DNA of 64,000 nucleotides from Lineus longissimus. Lineage: Eukaryota; Nemertea; Pilidiophora; Heteronemertea; Lineidae. The stretch covers positions 28,088,599-28,152,598 of the forward strand of contig NC_088309.1 of the NCBI RefSeq assembly GCF_910592395.1, given 5' to 3'. Position numbers and translations under genes: made by a program. The notes under the pieces are model-generated. The model did not search any database and was not told the origin of the DNA. It saw nothing but the letters and a program-made list of their open reading frames with translations. Shown here one piece after another: positions 47,362 to 60,800 of the stretch. Every line of letters starts with the position of its first letter. Position 1 is the stretch's first letter.

Positions 47362-50137
47362 TGAAACCATGATCAGGGATGTACAGGTGAGTACATGTCT
47401 TTTCAGAGGTTCATACATCTAATCTTCATTCATTCATTCATCAACAAACCCAACACGTAGCATATCTGATGGCACCCAACTTAAAAATCATCGAAGTTGT
47501 TCTATACTTTCGCTTACCCCTTCCAGCAAAAGGACAGTCAAGACAGAAGGAACAACCAACTGTTTGACACATTTCGCCTCATCTCGACCTCCAAAGTGAT
47601 TAAATTTATGGGCATTCTGCAGAAGACTGGCCATCATTTCTTGCACGAGTTCGTCAACACACAGCGTAAGTAACCATTAACCTCGTCACAAACTGAACGT
47701 GCATACTATCGTCACTGAGTTTTCTATGTCTAATAGTTGCATCAGCAATCCCCAAACGCCATGAGCTACCAGTGCAGCCGAAATCTGCCACAGACCGAGA
47801 TCATCACTTAGAGGACTGTTGTGTAGAGTTGCTGGAGTGGCCGAATCTGAATGCAGCCTGGTTGTACCAAACTTGGTGGAATGGACGACTATAACACCAA
47901 ACACTTCATGTTGTACAATTGGCTCCACCACACTTTCAGTTGAAGAGAAGAAAGCAGACAGCGACTTCGACCAGATTCATCTCGATGTCTTCAAGAAGAT
48001 TCCTGCCCTGGGGAGGTCTCTGACGGCTACGGCCAAACACCAGCTGGCTAACTACATACAGGAGAAGGTAGGCTCGAAGTCAGAGGCATTTCATCTGCTT
48101 TTCCTGCTTTAGACGAATCCGGGGGAGTAGACTCATCGGACATTTATGTATTGACTTTGGCCTCGGTGATACTTTAGTAACATCCCTTGTAACGAACTCT
48201 TCCCAACGCTTAGACGAGCCTAGTCAGATCCTCAGCCTTGGCAACACGGCTAGATAAAGTGATCGTTCACATCTGTCCGAACCGACGACGACGGAAGCAT
48301 GACGTCCTGGTTTTCAAGACTATGCCTTTTTTCAGATTAAAGAAGAGCGAGTGCATCTGTCTTGGCGCATTGCTCCGCGGGAGAAGGAGAAAGTGATGAA
48401 AGCCAAGGTGCAGCTGATTGAACAGGCCATCGCTCACAAGGAGGAACTCGATGTCAAAGTCGGTGAGGTAAGTCCGGCGAAAAAAGAACCAGAAGGATGA
48501 GCAGGCTTGTTGGCGAGTTATTCTTCCAGGAAGCAGAGGAATACTGGTTTACGCCGTAACTAAGCAGAGTCTAACTGTACACAGGGGAAGGTGCTTCTTT
48601 ATCATCTGACCTGGTTCAACAACACCCTGGTCCTGATCCTTCTTAAGCTGTCTTCCTCTTTCTTTATATTCTAGCATGAGAACGTCTACCAGGTTAAGGG
48701 CCTCTAATAGGCCGCTTCTGACAACCCTGTTATGTCATGTCGTCTCCACCTGAGACCAGTAAATGGCCAATGGTCACTTGAACATTCACAATCTGGAGTA
48801 CTCTTCACTGATCTCGGCATGAGACATGGTTGTATTGTAATAGTTACTACCGAGACTGTCAGAACAGTCACAACCGTCTGTCACACAACCCTGGGGTCAC
48901 AACTTGGAGGAGACACCATGCAACTCTCATGGAGACGAAGGTAATTTACTTAACTGCAAATCCTGTCTCGTTTTAGGTCCGCACTGTGGAGGAGAAACTT
49001 ATGTGTACACTGGACAATCTACAAGATAGCGAACGTGAAGTGCTCGAACTCAAGCAAGAGTACGATGAGAGCAATGATAAACACCTGAGCACGATACGGA
49101 CTCTGAACAACTTTACCCATGCCAGTGAGGCGGAGATCGATCGTCTGAAGGAACGAATGGGGGTATTCGACAGCCAAGTCAAGAGGATGAACGTGAGAGT
49201 GAGATCCTTTCTTCATCAAGACGACTTGGAGTATGTCGAAAGTATCAAAAACGATCCGGACAATGTCAGGCTGAGTTTTCTTGAACGGAATATCGATAGG
49301 TTGATCCAGAGGAAACTCGCGTCTGATAGGAAGATATCTGGGCTGAATGATGCCCAGAAGGATATGAGAAGTCTTGTGATGAAGTCTGTGGGAGGACAAG
49401 CGAATGATCTCATGACGGCGCTTCATATCTTCAAGGAAGAGAACGAACTGGAGAAACACACGTTGCTCGGCCAGGTGGATGTGATGGAGAAGATCATTGC
49501 GGCTGGGAGGAAGATTGAAACGGGCGAAGAAAGTGCTCATAGCATCCCCAAGGCAGCTGAGCCGACGGAAACCTTTCACAGGTGGAGCGAAATCGCGGAC
49601 TTGGTCCATGATAAAGTGATCCAGCTTGATAATCTTATGGGGCGGCTGGCGAATGTTGTCAGACGACCGTCGAAGGAGAACCGAGCTATCGCCGTGGTCA
49701 GTCCGACCATTGACTACCGAAATTTCGTCTCCGTGATGGAAATCGACAATCAGCAGAAGTCTGTCCTCCCTCCAATCAAGTCTCCTGTCTCAACGCCCAG
49801 GACATCCCGTAAAACCGGAAGATCCAGACTATCTGATCCGAGACAGAGGCTAGCACCTTCGGGGTTTGTCTACCCAACGTCCGACCCGTCGCGGTCTCGG
49901 GCGACAAGTACAGGCACGAGATCTCCCTCACCTTCAAAGAGTCCAGATACTCGAAAGTCAAGTGATCATCGGTTGAGTATGGTTGAGATGGCTTTTCCCG
50001 ACATGAATGCGCCCATCAACGGACGCGTTCTCAAGGGCGTGCATGTGAAGAAGTCGAACTCGATGGAGATTACGAAGAAGAGGTACGATTTGGATTTCTT
50101 TGAGAAGACGGCTGCTGGAGCTCCTTCAAAACACTGA
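47210..50137 (+). CDS. CARD-like death-fold plus coiled-coil protein, 578 residues
   Basis: Exons 47210-47386, 47527-47665, 47940-48067, 48336-48467 and 48977-50137 join in phases 0, 1, 0, 0 and total 1737 nt. The ATG at 47210 is preceded by an in-frame stop 15 codons upstream. Residues about 17-105 look like a CARD: IKEVLEENRPLLTRNI, then LRQEKILSETMI, and finally VIKFMGILQKTGHHFLHEFV, which matches the CARD helix 4-5 pattern (LLDxLxxxGxxAFxxF) and recalls CARD9-type proteins. Exons 3-5 encode amphipathic coiled coil (ERVHLSWRIAPREKEKVM, LEKHTLLGQVDVMEKI). The C terminus is Ser/Pro-rich and basic. Known CARD-coiled-coil proteins assemble signalling scaffolds upstream of NF-kB; that role here is inference. 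ATTAAA at 50552 may be the polyadenylation signal. Confidence 0.8.
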
Positions 50138-51839
50138 TGGGTTTTTTTTCAACTTTATCTGATTTCACAATCACCGCCATGTTTAGAAAGAAGGAAGAGA
50201 ACTTAAAAGATATATGAATTTTATGAACTCACGGCTTATACTCAACAGTACACCCCTTGGAATGAAAGGGAACCGTCTATGGCCTAGTCTTGTGAGCAGT
50301 CCTTGCGAGCAGTAAGCTGGCCTGGCACCACCACAGTAACATGTGGCGCTATACAGTATGTTCGTGTGCCCCGCCTGACCTGAGAGAATCATATGACGCC
50401 GCAATAGAAAACACCACAGCTTGCTGGAAGCCAGATGTTCCTCAGTCTGTTGTTGTAGATGATGAACCAAGGGGTGTGGGTGGATTCGCCTGGCAAGAAG
50501 TGACTCCTCGTGTCGTCTTGAAACAAACACTCACGCAATATCTGTAAACTTATTAAAATGAAGATGTTCACAGCTGTTAGTTGTCTTTATCCGTTCCTAG
50601 GAGTTCAGGATGTTGCTCTTACTATTCTATCATCCCTTTATCGTCAAGATGCTATCTCCTCATAAAACCCTTGAAGGTCCATTCATATAAAGTCCTCGAG
50701 ATGAACATCACCTCGATCTTTGACTGATGTCAGATCCAGGACCATGTCAGTCAGGCCTCGGACAATGGCTTCGCCCTCTCAGACCGACCAAGGGCTATGT
50801 CACAACCGGGTTAGATGAAGTGCATATAATGCAGTGTCTCAGCCTTGCAAGACAAAGATTGCGAGGACAAGGCCACGGACGAGTTACGGCGAGGACAATG
50901 TCACAGCCTGGTCGCAACTAGGACAAAGGGACATATTCACAGATCTGGAAAGGTCTTGTCACAAGGAAACAGCGAAAGGCCCTCTTATATCAACGTCAAC
51001 GGACAGTCGTTTGCCTTGCCAGAAGAATGCGTGATATTGTCACAGTCCCGCAAGACAGTCAAGAAGGATTGCAGAGACAAGTTACGCCAGGGACAATGTC
51101 AACATCTGGTCACCTTGTCACATCCTGTCAAACCTGAGACAACATTGTAGCCAGGTCATGTCCAGTCTGCCTCTGCCCATTCTTCAGCCTGATTAGATCT
51201 TGGGCTTGGATGCAGTATGCTCAGATTGTTTGGCGAAGTGATCGGACCTGAGGTCTTGTTAGTAACACCATCTGTACTGGATTGTCCCAATGACACAAAA
51301 CAACAACAAGGACATTGAAACATAACAAAATTTATTTATAGTTATTTATACATATACAAATGTATGTATATCATGCATTATCAAGAAAGTTGTGGATGCA
51401 CGATTTGGGACAGGGTGCAGGTCAAGCCTTTAGCTAAAGGCCTTACTCATACTCATGCTGCCAGCTGATGCCAACAAGCCGACTGCCCCAACCTGACACG
51501 TGAGTATCATAGCTGGTGCATATATCTAGTCAGCCAGCAGCTGGAGCATGAATCAGGTTGAAGTCTAGCATACTAGTATTGCTAGAGAAAGATCTCAGAA
51601 AGTTTAATAAATACATAGTGGAGAAGTGTCCACTTAACATGCTACACATGAACAAAAGAAGTCTTCCTATAGTCCATTCATCTGCCTCCACAGGGATACA
51701 TCAGCACTTTGATAAAACACTTCATGTCAATAGCTCATTTGACCTTTTCAATCATGATTCAATTGCACTTAGTAAAGGATGGATCCAAACTGCGGTCACA
51801 AGTCAACTAAAGTTTAGGTCACCTTCCCTGCATGACCCC
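50138..51839. other. Convergent 3' regions of the CARD-like and GIT genes
   Basis: ATTAAA at 50552-50557 suits the plus-strand gene, and TTTATT at 51331-51336 (AATAAA on the minus strand) suits GIT, giving it a 3' UTR of about 500 bp. Between about 50740 and 51130 lie degenerate repeats of GGACAATGTCACA-like words. No gene is seen. Confidence 0.45.
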
Positions 51840-54800
51840 TCACTGAAATATTGTGACCAACTGTTTGGCACCTTTGGCGATATCATAGGCACACTGAATG
51901 ACCTGCTGTGTTTTAATGCGATGGTCAACCTGGCCGCGCCCATCCATTTGTTCCATGCGGCATTCCTCCCGTAATCTGACTGCGCTGCTGGTAAGGTAAT
52001 GAAGCGCCATCTTGATACTCTCCGTCTTTGGTTTCTGAGGGAAGATGGTGGCCATGTCTAAGACAGCAGCGTGGATCTTATCCGAACACACAGCGTAACT
52101 GGAAAAGCAACACTTTCAGTTAGTAAACGCCTACGTACAACTTGATACACAGGCAAAGGTTTTCATTACTGAATCTACTCTTGAATAAGTGAAAACTGCT
52201 AACCTGGCATGCTTGCCCTCCTGGGCCGAGATGAGTAGCTCCTGGATCTTCTTAGTAATCCTCTCAGTCTTCCTAACCACATCATCTTGCGAGGGTAACT
52301 GATCCTCTGGGTCCCACATTGCCGCAGCTACAAGATGCCCCTCCGGATTACTTGGTGTCCCCGGCGTCTGGCTACCTTCAGAGGAGGTGAATTGACTGCT
52401 ATCAGATCTTAGACTTCCACTATCACTGATTCTCTTAGGCTTGGTGTTCTCATAATCTGAATCATCGCACGTTATACGCACAGGTTTTGGATTTGGTGCT
52501 GGTTTGGTCCGCCCACCATAATTCTCCTGCAAAGTGAAAGTGAAATATCAGTTTGCAATAACACTATCAGTCACAATCATTTCGAAGTTCACTATCAGAT
52601 GACAGACAGTTTGGCAGAGTAGAACAGTTTCATATTTGGCACGGCATGTTCAATGGCCGAGGTCAGACTTTATACCCAACTCCAATGACAGTCAACAGAG
52701 CTCCACTTCCTACCTTTTTCGTAGCTGGTGGCTCCTCTGCATTCTCCATCGGATCTTCACAGATCGGAGTCTGAAAACATAAAATGTCCTGAATAACAAG
52801 TCATAAATAGACATTATACCACATGACTCCGGTCTTTCAAGAGACGCTGTCCTCTCAGAGCAATAGCATTAGCATTTATGAAGAGAACTGGCTGTGAAGC
52901 ACTGTATTATCAGCAGACGTGTGCAGATGACTCCTCTTCACACTTGGATCACGTAATATAAGTTCAGTCTGGTTCTGCAGCTCACATTACCATAAGCACT
53001 GAACGAAGCCCTCTTACATTTTCTTTTGGCACTGGTCGTTGGTTATCCCTTTGTTCAAACATGGACTGTGGTCGATTAGCTGGGGTAGGTTTAGCAGGTC
53101 GTGGCATTGTACCAGCACTAAAGGAGGCATTCAGGCTATGACCATTAGCGACAGACTTGGCATCTGGAACAGCCGGTTGCTTCTTCAAATGCTCGTTTTC
53201 AACCACCACTTTCTTCAGCTGAAACAAACATTCCAAAAGATTCATTTACTGCACTCAATTTGGTTTTGTTTGAGGAATTTTTGTGTTATCTTGGTAAAGG
53301 TAACACATACAAATGATGACACTCTCCAGATTCTATTCTTCTTAGAATTGAAGTGACATCTCAACTTGCCCTGATGCAGGACCATCAATAATTCAATTTC
53401 ATCATGGGCAAGGTAAGCACCAAGACAAGGGATGACTTTATCAGACTGAACTGACCGTTGCTTACCTCAGTACTAAGGTTATTAACCTTCTGCTCGAGCT
53501 GTTGGCACTTGGCTTCCGATGCGGCCAGGGTTCGCTTGACTTCCATGTACTCCTCGAGGGTGATGGCATTATCAGAGTGCTCAGACCCTGATGCCATACT
53601 CTACAAACAAACAACAGAGTTAATCTCTCAGGAACAATGGGAGAAATTCATGATAAAGATTGGAGAAATAATGAGTAATGTTCACCCTGGTACCACAATA
53701 TATTTTAAACCCGCAGTTTGATGCTAGAGATGACTTTAAAAAATCTATATTTTACACTTCTCTTCTCTGTCGGCCCAATTGCAGAAACAGTTTTACCTTT
53801 GGTGATTGATTACTTTAACTTGCAGTTAATGATGTAAAATGTGTAACCATCATTTTACAGCCTGGTCTTGACATCAAAAGGATATTGCAGATTAGTTTTC
53901 GATTTCTAAATAACTTAACTGTTGCAACCTATGTACCTGGTCATCATCACCCCTCCTTCCACAAGAGAGTTATACTCATCGATGTTAGATGGTTTTGCAT
54001 GTCCAGGCCAGAAATGTTCAGTCAGGTAAAATGGGTAGTGCTCACAAGTGCATGGGTATGATCAAATAGGGAGTCACCTGTAACTAGTACTCATGCATTA
54101 CATGCACTACTTGGCACTCCCCCTATCTGGAAAATGGTTTTTCCCATCTGGATTAACCCCTTAGATTGCTTTGTCAGATTATTGCATGCCAAAAATAACT
54201 ATCCATTCATACTAAAGCCTACCTTTCTATAAAGGAGTGACAAATGCTCTCCTTGAGAGAGATGTGTCCTGAACACACTTACAATAGTCAAATTGAGAAA
54301 TCACCTATTAAGGACCAAATCACTGTCCCTAATACAGAGATGTGCATTCTAAGGGTGCAAGTGCTTTCTTTTCTTGCTTCTCTGCTGGAATCCCCCAACT
54401 CTGGAAGACCGCATATTAACCATGCACACCAACTCTAAACGATTCATGCTTCTCAACTGGTAACCCAATAGAGCTATTTTCAAAAACATTGTAACAGTCT
54501 TCATCTTGGAAAAATCTGTATGAAGGCTTGAGAAGCACACACAGTTTATGTGTCTGAGCAATCCCAAGGGGGCAATGAAACTCAAACACATCCCCAGTAG
54601 GCATCCCATCCTAACAAGCGCATATTTGCCAAAGAAAAACCTCTGGAAGCTCCGTGCAAAGAAGATCATACCATAGGGCCCTACTTTTACTCTAGTATTT
54701 CTACCTTTCAACTACCCGTCCTACATGCACTGAAATAACAGAGTTGGATGTGGTGCGTAGAATCCCTACTATGCAGAGAAATACAAAAGTTGAGCAAGCA

Positions 54801-57800
54801 CTGGTTGCATTATGAATATAATCATCTAATTGTGTCTACAAATCATCAATGGCGATATCATCTGCTATATTATTATCGTAGTACAACCAGTCAGTCCACT
54901 GTTAGTAAGCAGCCGGAGGGAAAGTGAAGACAAATTTAAAATGCAGTTCGTTGTTTGAATGATTGTAAATCATGGTAATGGATATGATGAATGTGATCAT
55001 TTTTCAAGCATTCAAAGACCCAGGGTAAAAGCAAGTTCAGGTTGTCCTGGTTGGAAAGTCATGGGTAGAAAATAGGCTCATAATATTCAATGTGTGGTAT
55101 AAAACATGTCAATTGACATCGGATCTGAAAGGGAGAAACTGAATATGTGGCTAGTCTATGATACGTCTGCTACAGATTACCAAGCACTACATCAAATAAA
55201 CCAATATGGACTACCTAAAACCAAGGAGACTAGCCTGGCTAAAACCAAGGAGAGCTTTACTGTGGGAAATACAAAAATAAACATTGTCTTTTGCCATTTG
55301 GACCCAAAAGGTGACAACCAATGTTGGCATCAGATTCTAGTCAGGACTTTTGATATCATGAATTGAGAAAGAGTTAAATAAGATGAGAAAACAAGCCAAG
55401 TGTTCTTGGAAAAAGTAAACAAATTTCCACACCCATCATAGATCCTTTCCACCAGGCATTCTACTGCCCCTCCCCAAGTGCGACATCCAAGCAACGATCC
55501 TGGTGGGAAGGAGCCGAAAAAGTGGTCTACTCCCTAAAAATAAAACATGCCCTAACACACCATGCCATAAACAAAAACATGTATCTCACCTCAGTGAACG
55601 AAATCATGGAAGAAGGAGAGACACTCCCTTTAAGTGGGATAGTCAACTCCTACACAGCCAAGCAAACCATCAAGAGAAGAAATGAATGGGTAAGCAGACG
55701 GTAGAACAACACTCAAGAACAATGGGTTTGCAGACAATGAAATCACTACTTGGCCATTCCTTCTAATCCCCTATGAAGCTATGATCAACTCTTTTTCAAA
55801 TACATGTTGTTTTTATTCCCTGACCTCCTAATTTCAGCTCGTGGGTTTACAGCCATTGACCTCACCGAGTCTTAAAAGGGCTACAAGATATACAGGAGTG
55901 GCCCCATAAAAAAGGAACAAAACCAATCTGGCTCATCACAACAGTAATATGGTTGCAAAACATTTGAAGGAGTACACACTTATTGTAAAAACCATGCTCT
56001 AGCAATCATTCTTAAAGTATCCAACAGCTGATTGGAGGTTTTTTGAGGTTGGAACCAAAAACCATTCAAGACAACACTGAACACGTAAAACAAACCAATG
56101 AAAACATCATTTTGGTCAACACTGTAAGCCTTCACATCTGGCAAATACTTCAAAACACTTAGGACTCAGAGGAAAGCTTTCTAAAAGAGTACAAACTTAA
56201 CCCACCTCTTCTGCCGCGCTTGTTGCAGGACCGGGTTTCTTGGCCTCATCATCGCCCTTCTCATTACTGTCCTGGTCTAATGTACTGTAGTCCTCATCAG
56301 ACGCCACGCTGTCATACAAAGGCTCGTCATCACTGATGTTACTCAACGACTTGGTCATCTTTGTGCGAGGGACATCAGGTGTCTCTCCTGCAAAATGCCA
56401 ACGTGAAATAATGAAGTCATCATCACCTGTTAAGTGTTATACACTGGATTTAAAACTCAACCGAGTAAAGTGCCTGGCAAGCTTAGAGTAACAGTTGAAT
56501 GACATGGTTTCGTAACCAATCTTGAGTGACATCCTCCTTGTTATGGTCTTATTTGCAGGGTCTACAAACCAACAGAGTTCTGTCTATGATATTCAACACT
56601 ACATCAAAAGTGCAAAGACAAATATCAGTCATATTACTGATGTATACTTACTCACAAAAATGAATATTATAAAGAACTACACACTAAAACATTACAAAAC
56701 AAAAAGCTTAAGTTAGAATTAGATTATGGCTACCAACAGCTACTGTCATACAAAACAAAATGCACTATGAAAAACAAAAGACAAGGAACAAGAAAAGTTT
56801 TCAAATACACTCTAACTAGAAGGCTTAATGTAAAACTACATGCAAGCTATGCTTTATGAGGCAAACAGAGTCACCTAAGTATCAATGGTATTTAAGTCAT
56901 AACATGCATCAGGACAGGTATATTTGGCTTTTGTTTGACTTTGTTTGACTTTGTTCTAAAACTTCCCCACTTTCAACTGGTCGCAGATGAGAGACAGGAG
57001 ACTTAACCGACTCAACCATGCTACATGTGGATTGTGATTGGACAATCAGGACTTTGTGCGCTGACTGACTGCATCATTGCAGAGTCCACACAGTGCCTAT
57101 GAGCTACAGGCTTACGTAGGCCATGCTTTATTTGATGTAGTGTTCACCTTTTGAATTATGGAGGGAATGGAGGCTAGCATATGGAGATTCGTCACTCAAG
57201 GACGCACTCAGATGAGAGAAGTAACCACGATACATGAACTTGGGACTATCTGTGCGGCAAAACAAATGACAGTCAATTTCTTGTAAGGTGAAGGTACAGT
57301 AAGAGTATTTCATGATACAGAACTGGACTCGGTGATCAAAGGTATCCCGTGATCATACTGAACTGGACTCAGTGATCAGGAATATCCCGTGATCATACTG
57401 AACTGGACTCAGTGATCAGGAGTATCCCGTGATCATACTGAACTGGACTCAGTGATCAGGAGTATCCCGTGATCATACTGAACTGGACTCAGTGATCAGG
57501 AGTATCCCGTGATCATACTGAACTGGACTCAGTGATCAGGAGTATCCCGTGATCATACTGAACTGGACTCAGTGATCACTGGCACCATTGAGGTCAGAGG
57601 GACAAAAACCTTGTCAATTGACCAGTCACATTTGCTGTCTTCAAGAAATCATCAACAGAAAACATGAACTTCATGAAGTTAATGACTACGTTACGAAACA
57701 TGTCATGTACATGTATTTCTTGATAAGTGAAGGAAGGCAAAATCAAGGGGCTTAAGCATCAAATGGTAGGTGAAGTGGTTTGAACTGCAAACTTTGGCAA

Positions 57801-60800
57801 CGCTTGAAAGAAAATGATTGTCAGCTGAAAGCTTGCTCATGCACCGTCACCTTGTGAGGCCACACTGTCATAGAGTGATGAGTCATCACTCGGGGTGAGG
57901 CTGTGCGTCGACGATAAGACTATTCTTGGCACGCCCAAGTACTGTGCTGTGAGGAGAAATATGACAGGCGTGAGTTATTTGAAGGTAGGATGAGTGCAGA
58001 CTGCAGTTTCTGCGTGTTGTGCTTTGGAAGAAGCAATGTCATTTAGAGATAAAATGAGGACACTTTCTAAACTTGTTAACAATATTCCTAACTGAACACT
58101 ACAATACAACACAGACAACAGAAAGAACAACAAGCAAACCTACAACAGAAACAAAATCATAGCGGCAGGCAATAGCAAGGTTAGCACTTTTAAAAACTGA
58201 AAGACACTACAGCATAATAAGTGACACATGTAGGTACATATACAAGTTATTAATCACATTCCTACACATTGACGAGAAAAAGAGTCGATTCCATTATATA
58301 CTGAGTTTAACAAGTTTGGTGAAGTGCTAGACAGTAATTACATGAAAACATGAACATATGTAAAGAAAGCAAGCATTAAAGTTTAGCAAGAATTTCAACG
58401 ACAACGGACCCACACCAGAACAAACTTCAATCTACTGAGATAGAAACGAAAGAGAGGAGATTATTAGACTAAGTTACTCACCTCTTTCTAGAGCTGGAGG
58501 TGAATGTGACTGTGTGCCAATGCCCAGCTGACGTCTCCTCGCTTCACTAAGAATATCTATGACTAGAGTAGTGAATTCACGAGCATTGAATCGTGCTAGC
58601 TTCTGCCGACCCTGCAACAGACAAAGCATTAGCATCATACATTATATTGTTCATCATGCTAGGAGTGGCTTTGAGAAACATTGCTCACTGATTAGGAGGC
58701 AGATTAGAACTTATATTGAACCCTCAGCACTGGTTCTACGTTGAGATACCAAAAGCCTGGGGGTCAATTCCTTAAACTAACAACACGCTATTGTGTTATC
58801 ATTTGTAGATACCTGATTCCTTGTTGAAGATAACTCTGGATTCACTGGTAAGAAAGGTATACTCTGGCGATCCATGACAAGCGTGCTGTGATTCTGCGTC
58901 GAAAGCCAGATGGCGTCATTTTCTCTCCGATCGACCTCATCATATGTATCCATGGCCAATTCTTCAAACAGATGATTCGATAACGCTTGTAACTTTTTCT
59001 TGGCAGCTTTTGCCAGCTCTGATAAGTCTAGGGAACTGTCTGCCATTTGTGGGATGATGAAATGCTGTGTCTTGTGATCTGGCTTCCTGCCACATAAGTA
59101 GTAGGCTAGCCTATCAGTCAACTCATACTGACACTCTACCAGTCGGTCAGCAAGGTCAGTGTGCCCTTCATTCCTGAAATATACAAGGATTATCTCTGAT
59201 TAACAACACACTACCAATGCTACAATGATTCCCACTTGACTAAGCCAGGTGCGAAGTGTCCAGTCGTTGTAAGCATCCAAGAAGAGGCATAGCTGGCATC
59301 TTGATGAGAGTCCGGCAAGAAGGCGTCACCATATTCTTACCTTGCATGATCTATAGGTGTCTTTCCAAGGATATCAGGAGCTCCAGGATCAGAGCCATAC
59401 ACAACCAGTAGCTCCACCTGTGTAGCCTGTCCAGACGCAGCCGCCACATGTAGTGGATAGTTACCCTTTTCCTGCAAGGAAACTTACAGCATTATAATAG
59501 AGATAGTGGTTTAGGTCTCCCAAACTGACGAGAAGATGTTCCATAGTGAGGTTGATATCGAAGAGGTTTATAAATAAGAAGTATACTTACTGGATTTAAG
59601 TAATTTGGATCAGCTCCAAGTGAGAGAAGGCGAAGGCAGGTCTCAACATTGTTAGTTCGCACACATGAATGCAATTGCTGGAAAAGTAACAAAAGGAGAT
59701 GATAAAAACTTTAAGTTTATAAAAACTGTACATTGAGATTTCTGATATCTAAAACAGTAGGAAGTCTTACTCATCCAAGTGTTCTTGTGAGGTTGACCAG
59801 AGAGCCTTGTCTTCTGGTTTATTCTTGGAGCACTTTATCAACCTTTTCTGACACACCACACTCACTCTGTTTAAGTCGTCACTCGATACATATTCACCAT
59901 CTTGATGCTTCTTTGAAAATGCTAGGAACTGGTATTTAGCACGAATGAAGTCAGCTTTGGTTGGACTGAAACAAGAAGATGTGTGATAACTCATGAAGGG
60001 CATATCTCATATGTCTAAGGGGAGGAGAGAAATCTGTGAAGAAAACCACTTCTGAGAGACAAATCACATACCATGTAGTTATATTGAGGCAGAGCTGCTG
60101 TGTATCTATGAAATGTACTGGGTTTGTATTATCATGGTAGCAGAACTGTCTTGAGTATACCGAGACTGTCACATTCAAAACATCAAAGCTTAAGGAACAG
60201 GTGGTCTCTTTGAAAGTCACAGAGAAGTGATACTGGTTTGAAAATCTGTATTGCGGGAATAGGGTATAGTTCCATACACCAGGTGTAGTGAGAAGTTCCA
60301 AATCCCATCCAAACAGTGAACTAGGTCAAAATATGAATGGGTGGACATTTTGAAATATATCCTAGTTTGAATAATTCCCTCCTGACACCCTAGCCCTTTA
60401 TCAACAAAGGAACTTATTGACATGCATTGAGGTTCCCCAACTCAGGATTCAGTTAGTCAGGTCTTGCATTGTTCATTTCCACAATAACAATTGTGATGCC
60501 AAGGGAACAGGTTTTAATTGGAAGTATTGCTTGAGTGATGAAAAGCCGTGATTTGCCTTTTGAGGACAAGGCCCCTCCAGGAGGTATATATGATTGTAAC
60601 CCTTGGCAACACATCCCACAAGATTGCTTTACTGTTCAAACCCATGCAGTCAATATAACAAGCATTCCATAACAAACTGTTCAAGTAGTCTTCAAGTGAG
60701 AGATGAACCTCGTTATCAAAAAGCACAACCTTGAAACATTGATTAGTTTTGTAACAATGCAGTTTAGTATAAGTTGTACATTGTAACACCTATCATGATC

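Noticed and set aside
49019-49609. 196-codon minus-strand frame
   Set aside because: It is the antisense shadow of the large coiled-coil exon, whose codons and splice phases are coherent on the plus strand.
59767-60003. Read-through end of GIT exon 4 as the true C-terminal sequence of a short isoform
   Set aside because: A strong donor (GTGAGT) after DDLNR joins in phase to the ankyrin exon exactly as in known GIT proteins; the read-through adds no family-like sequence.
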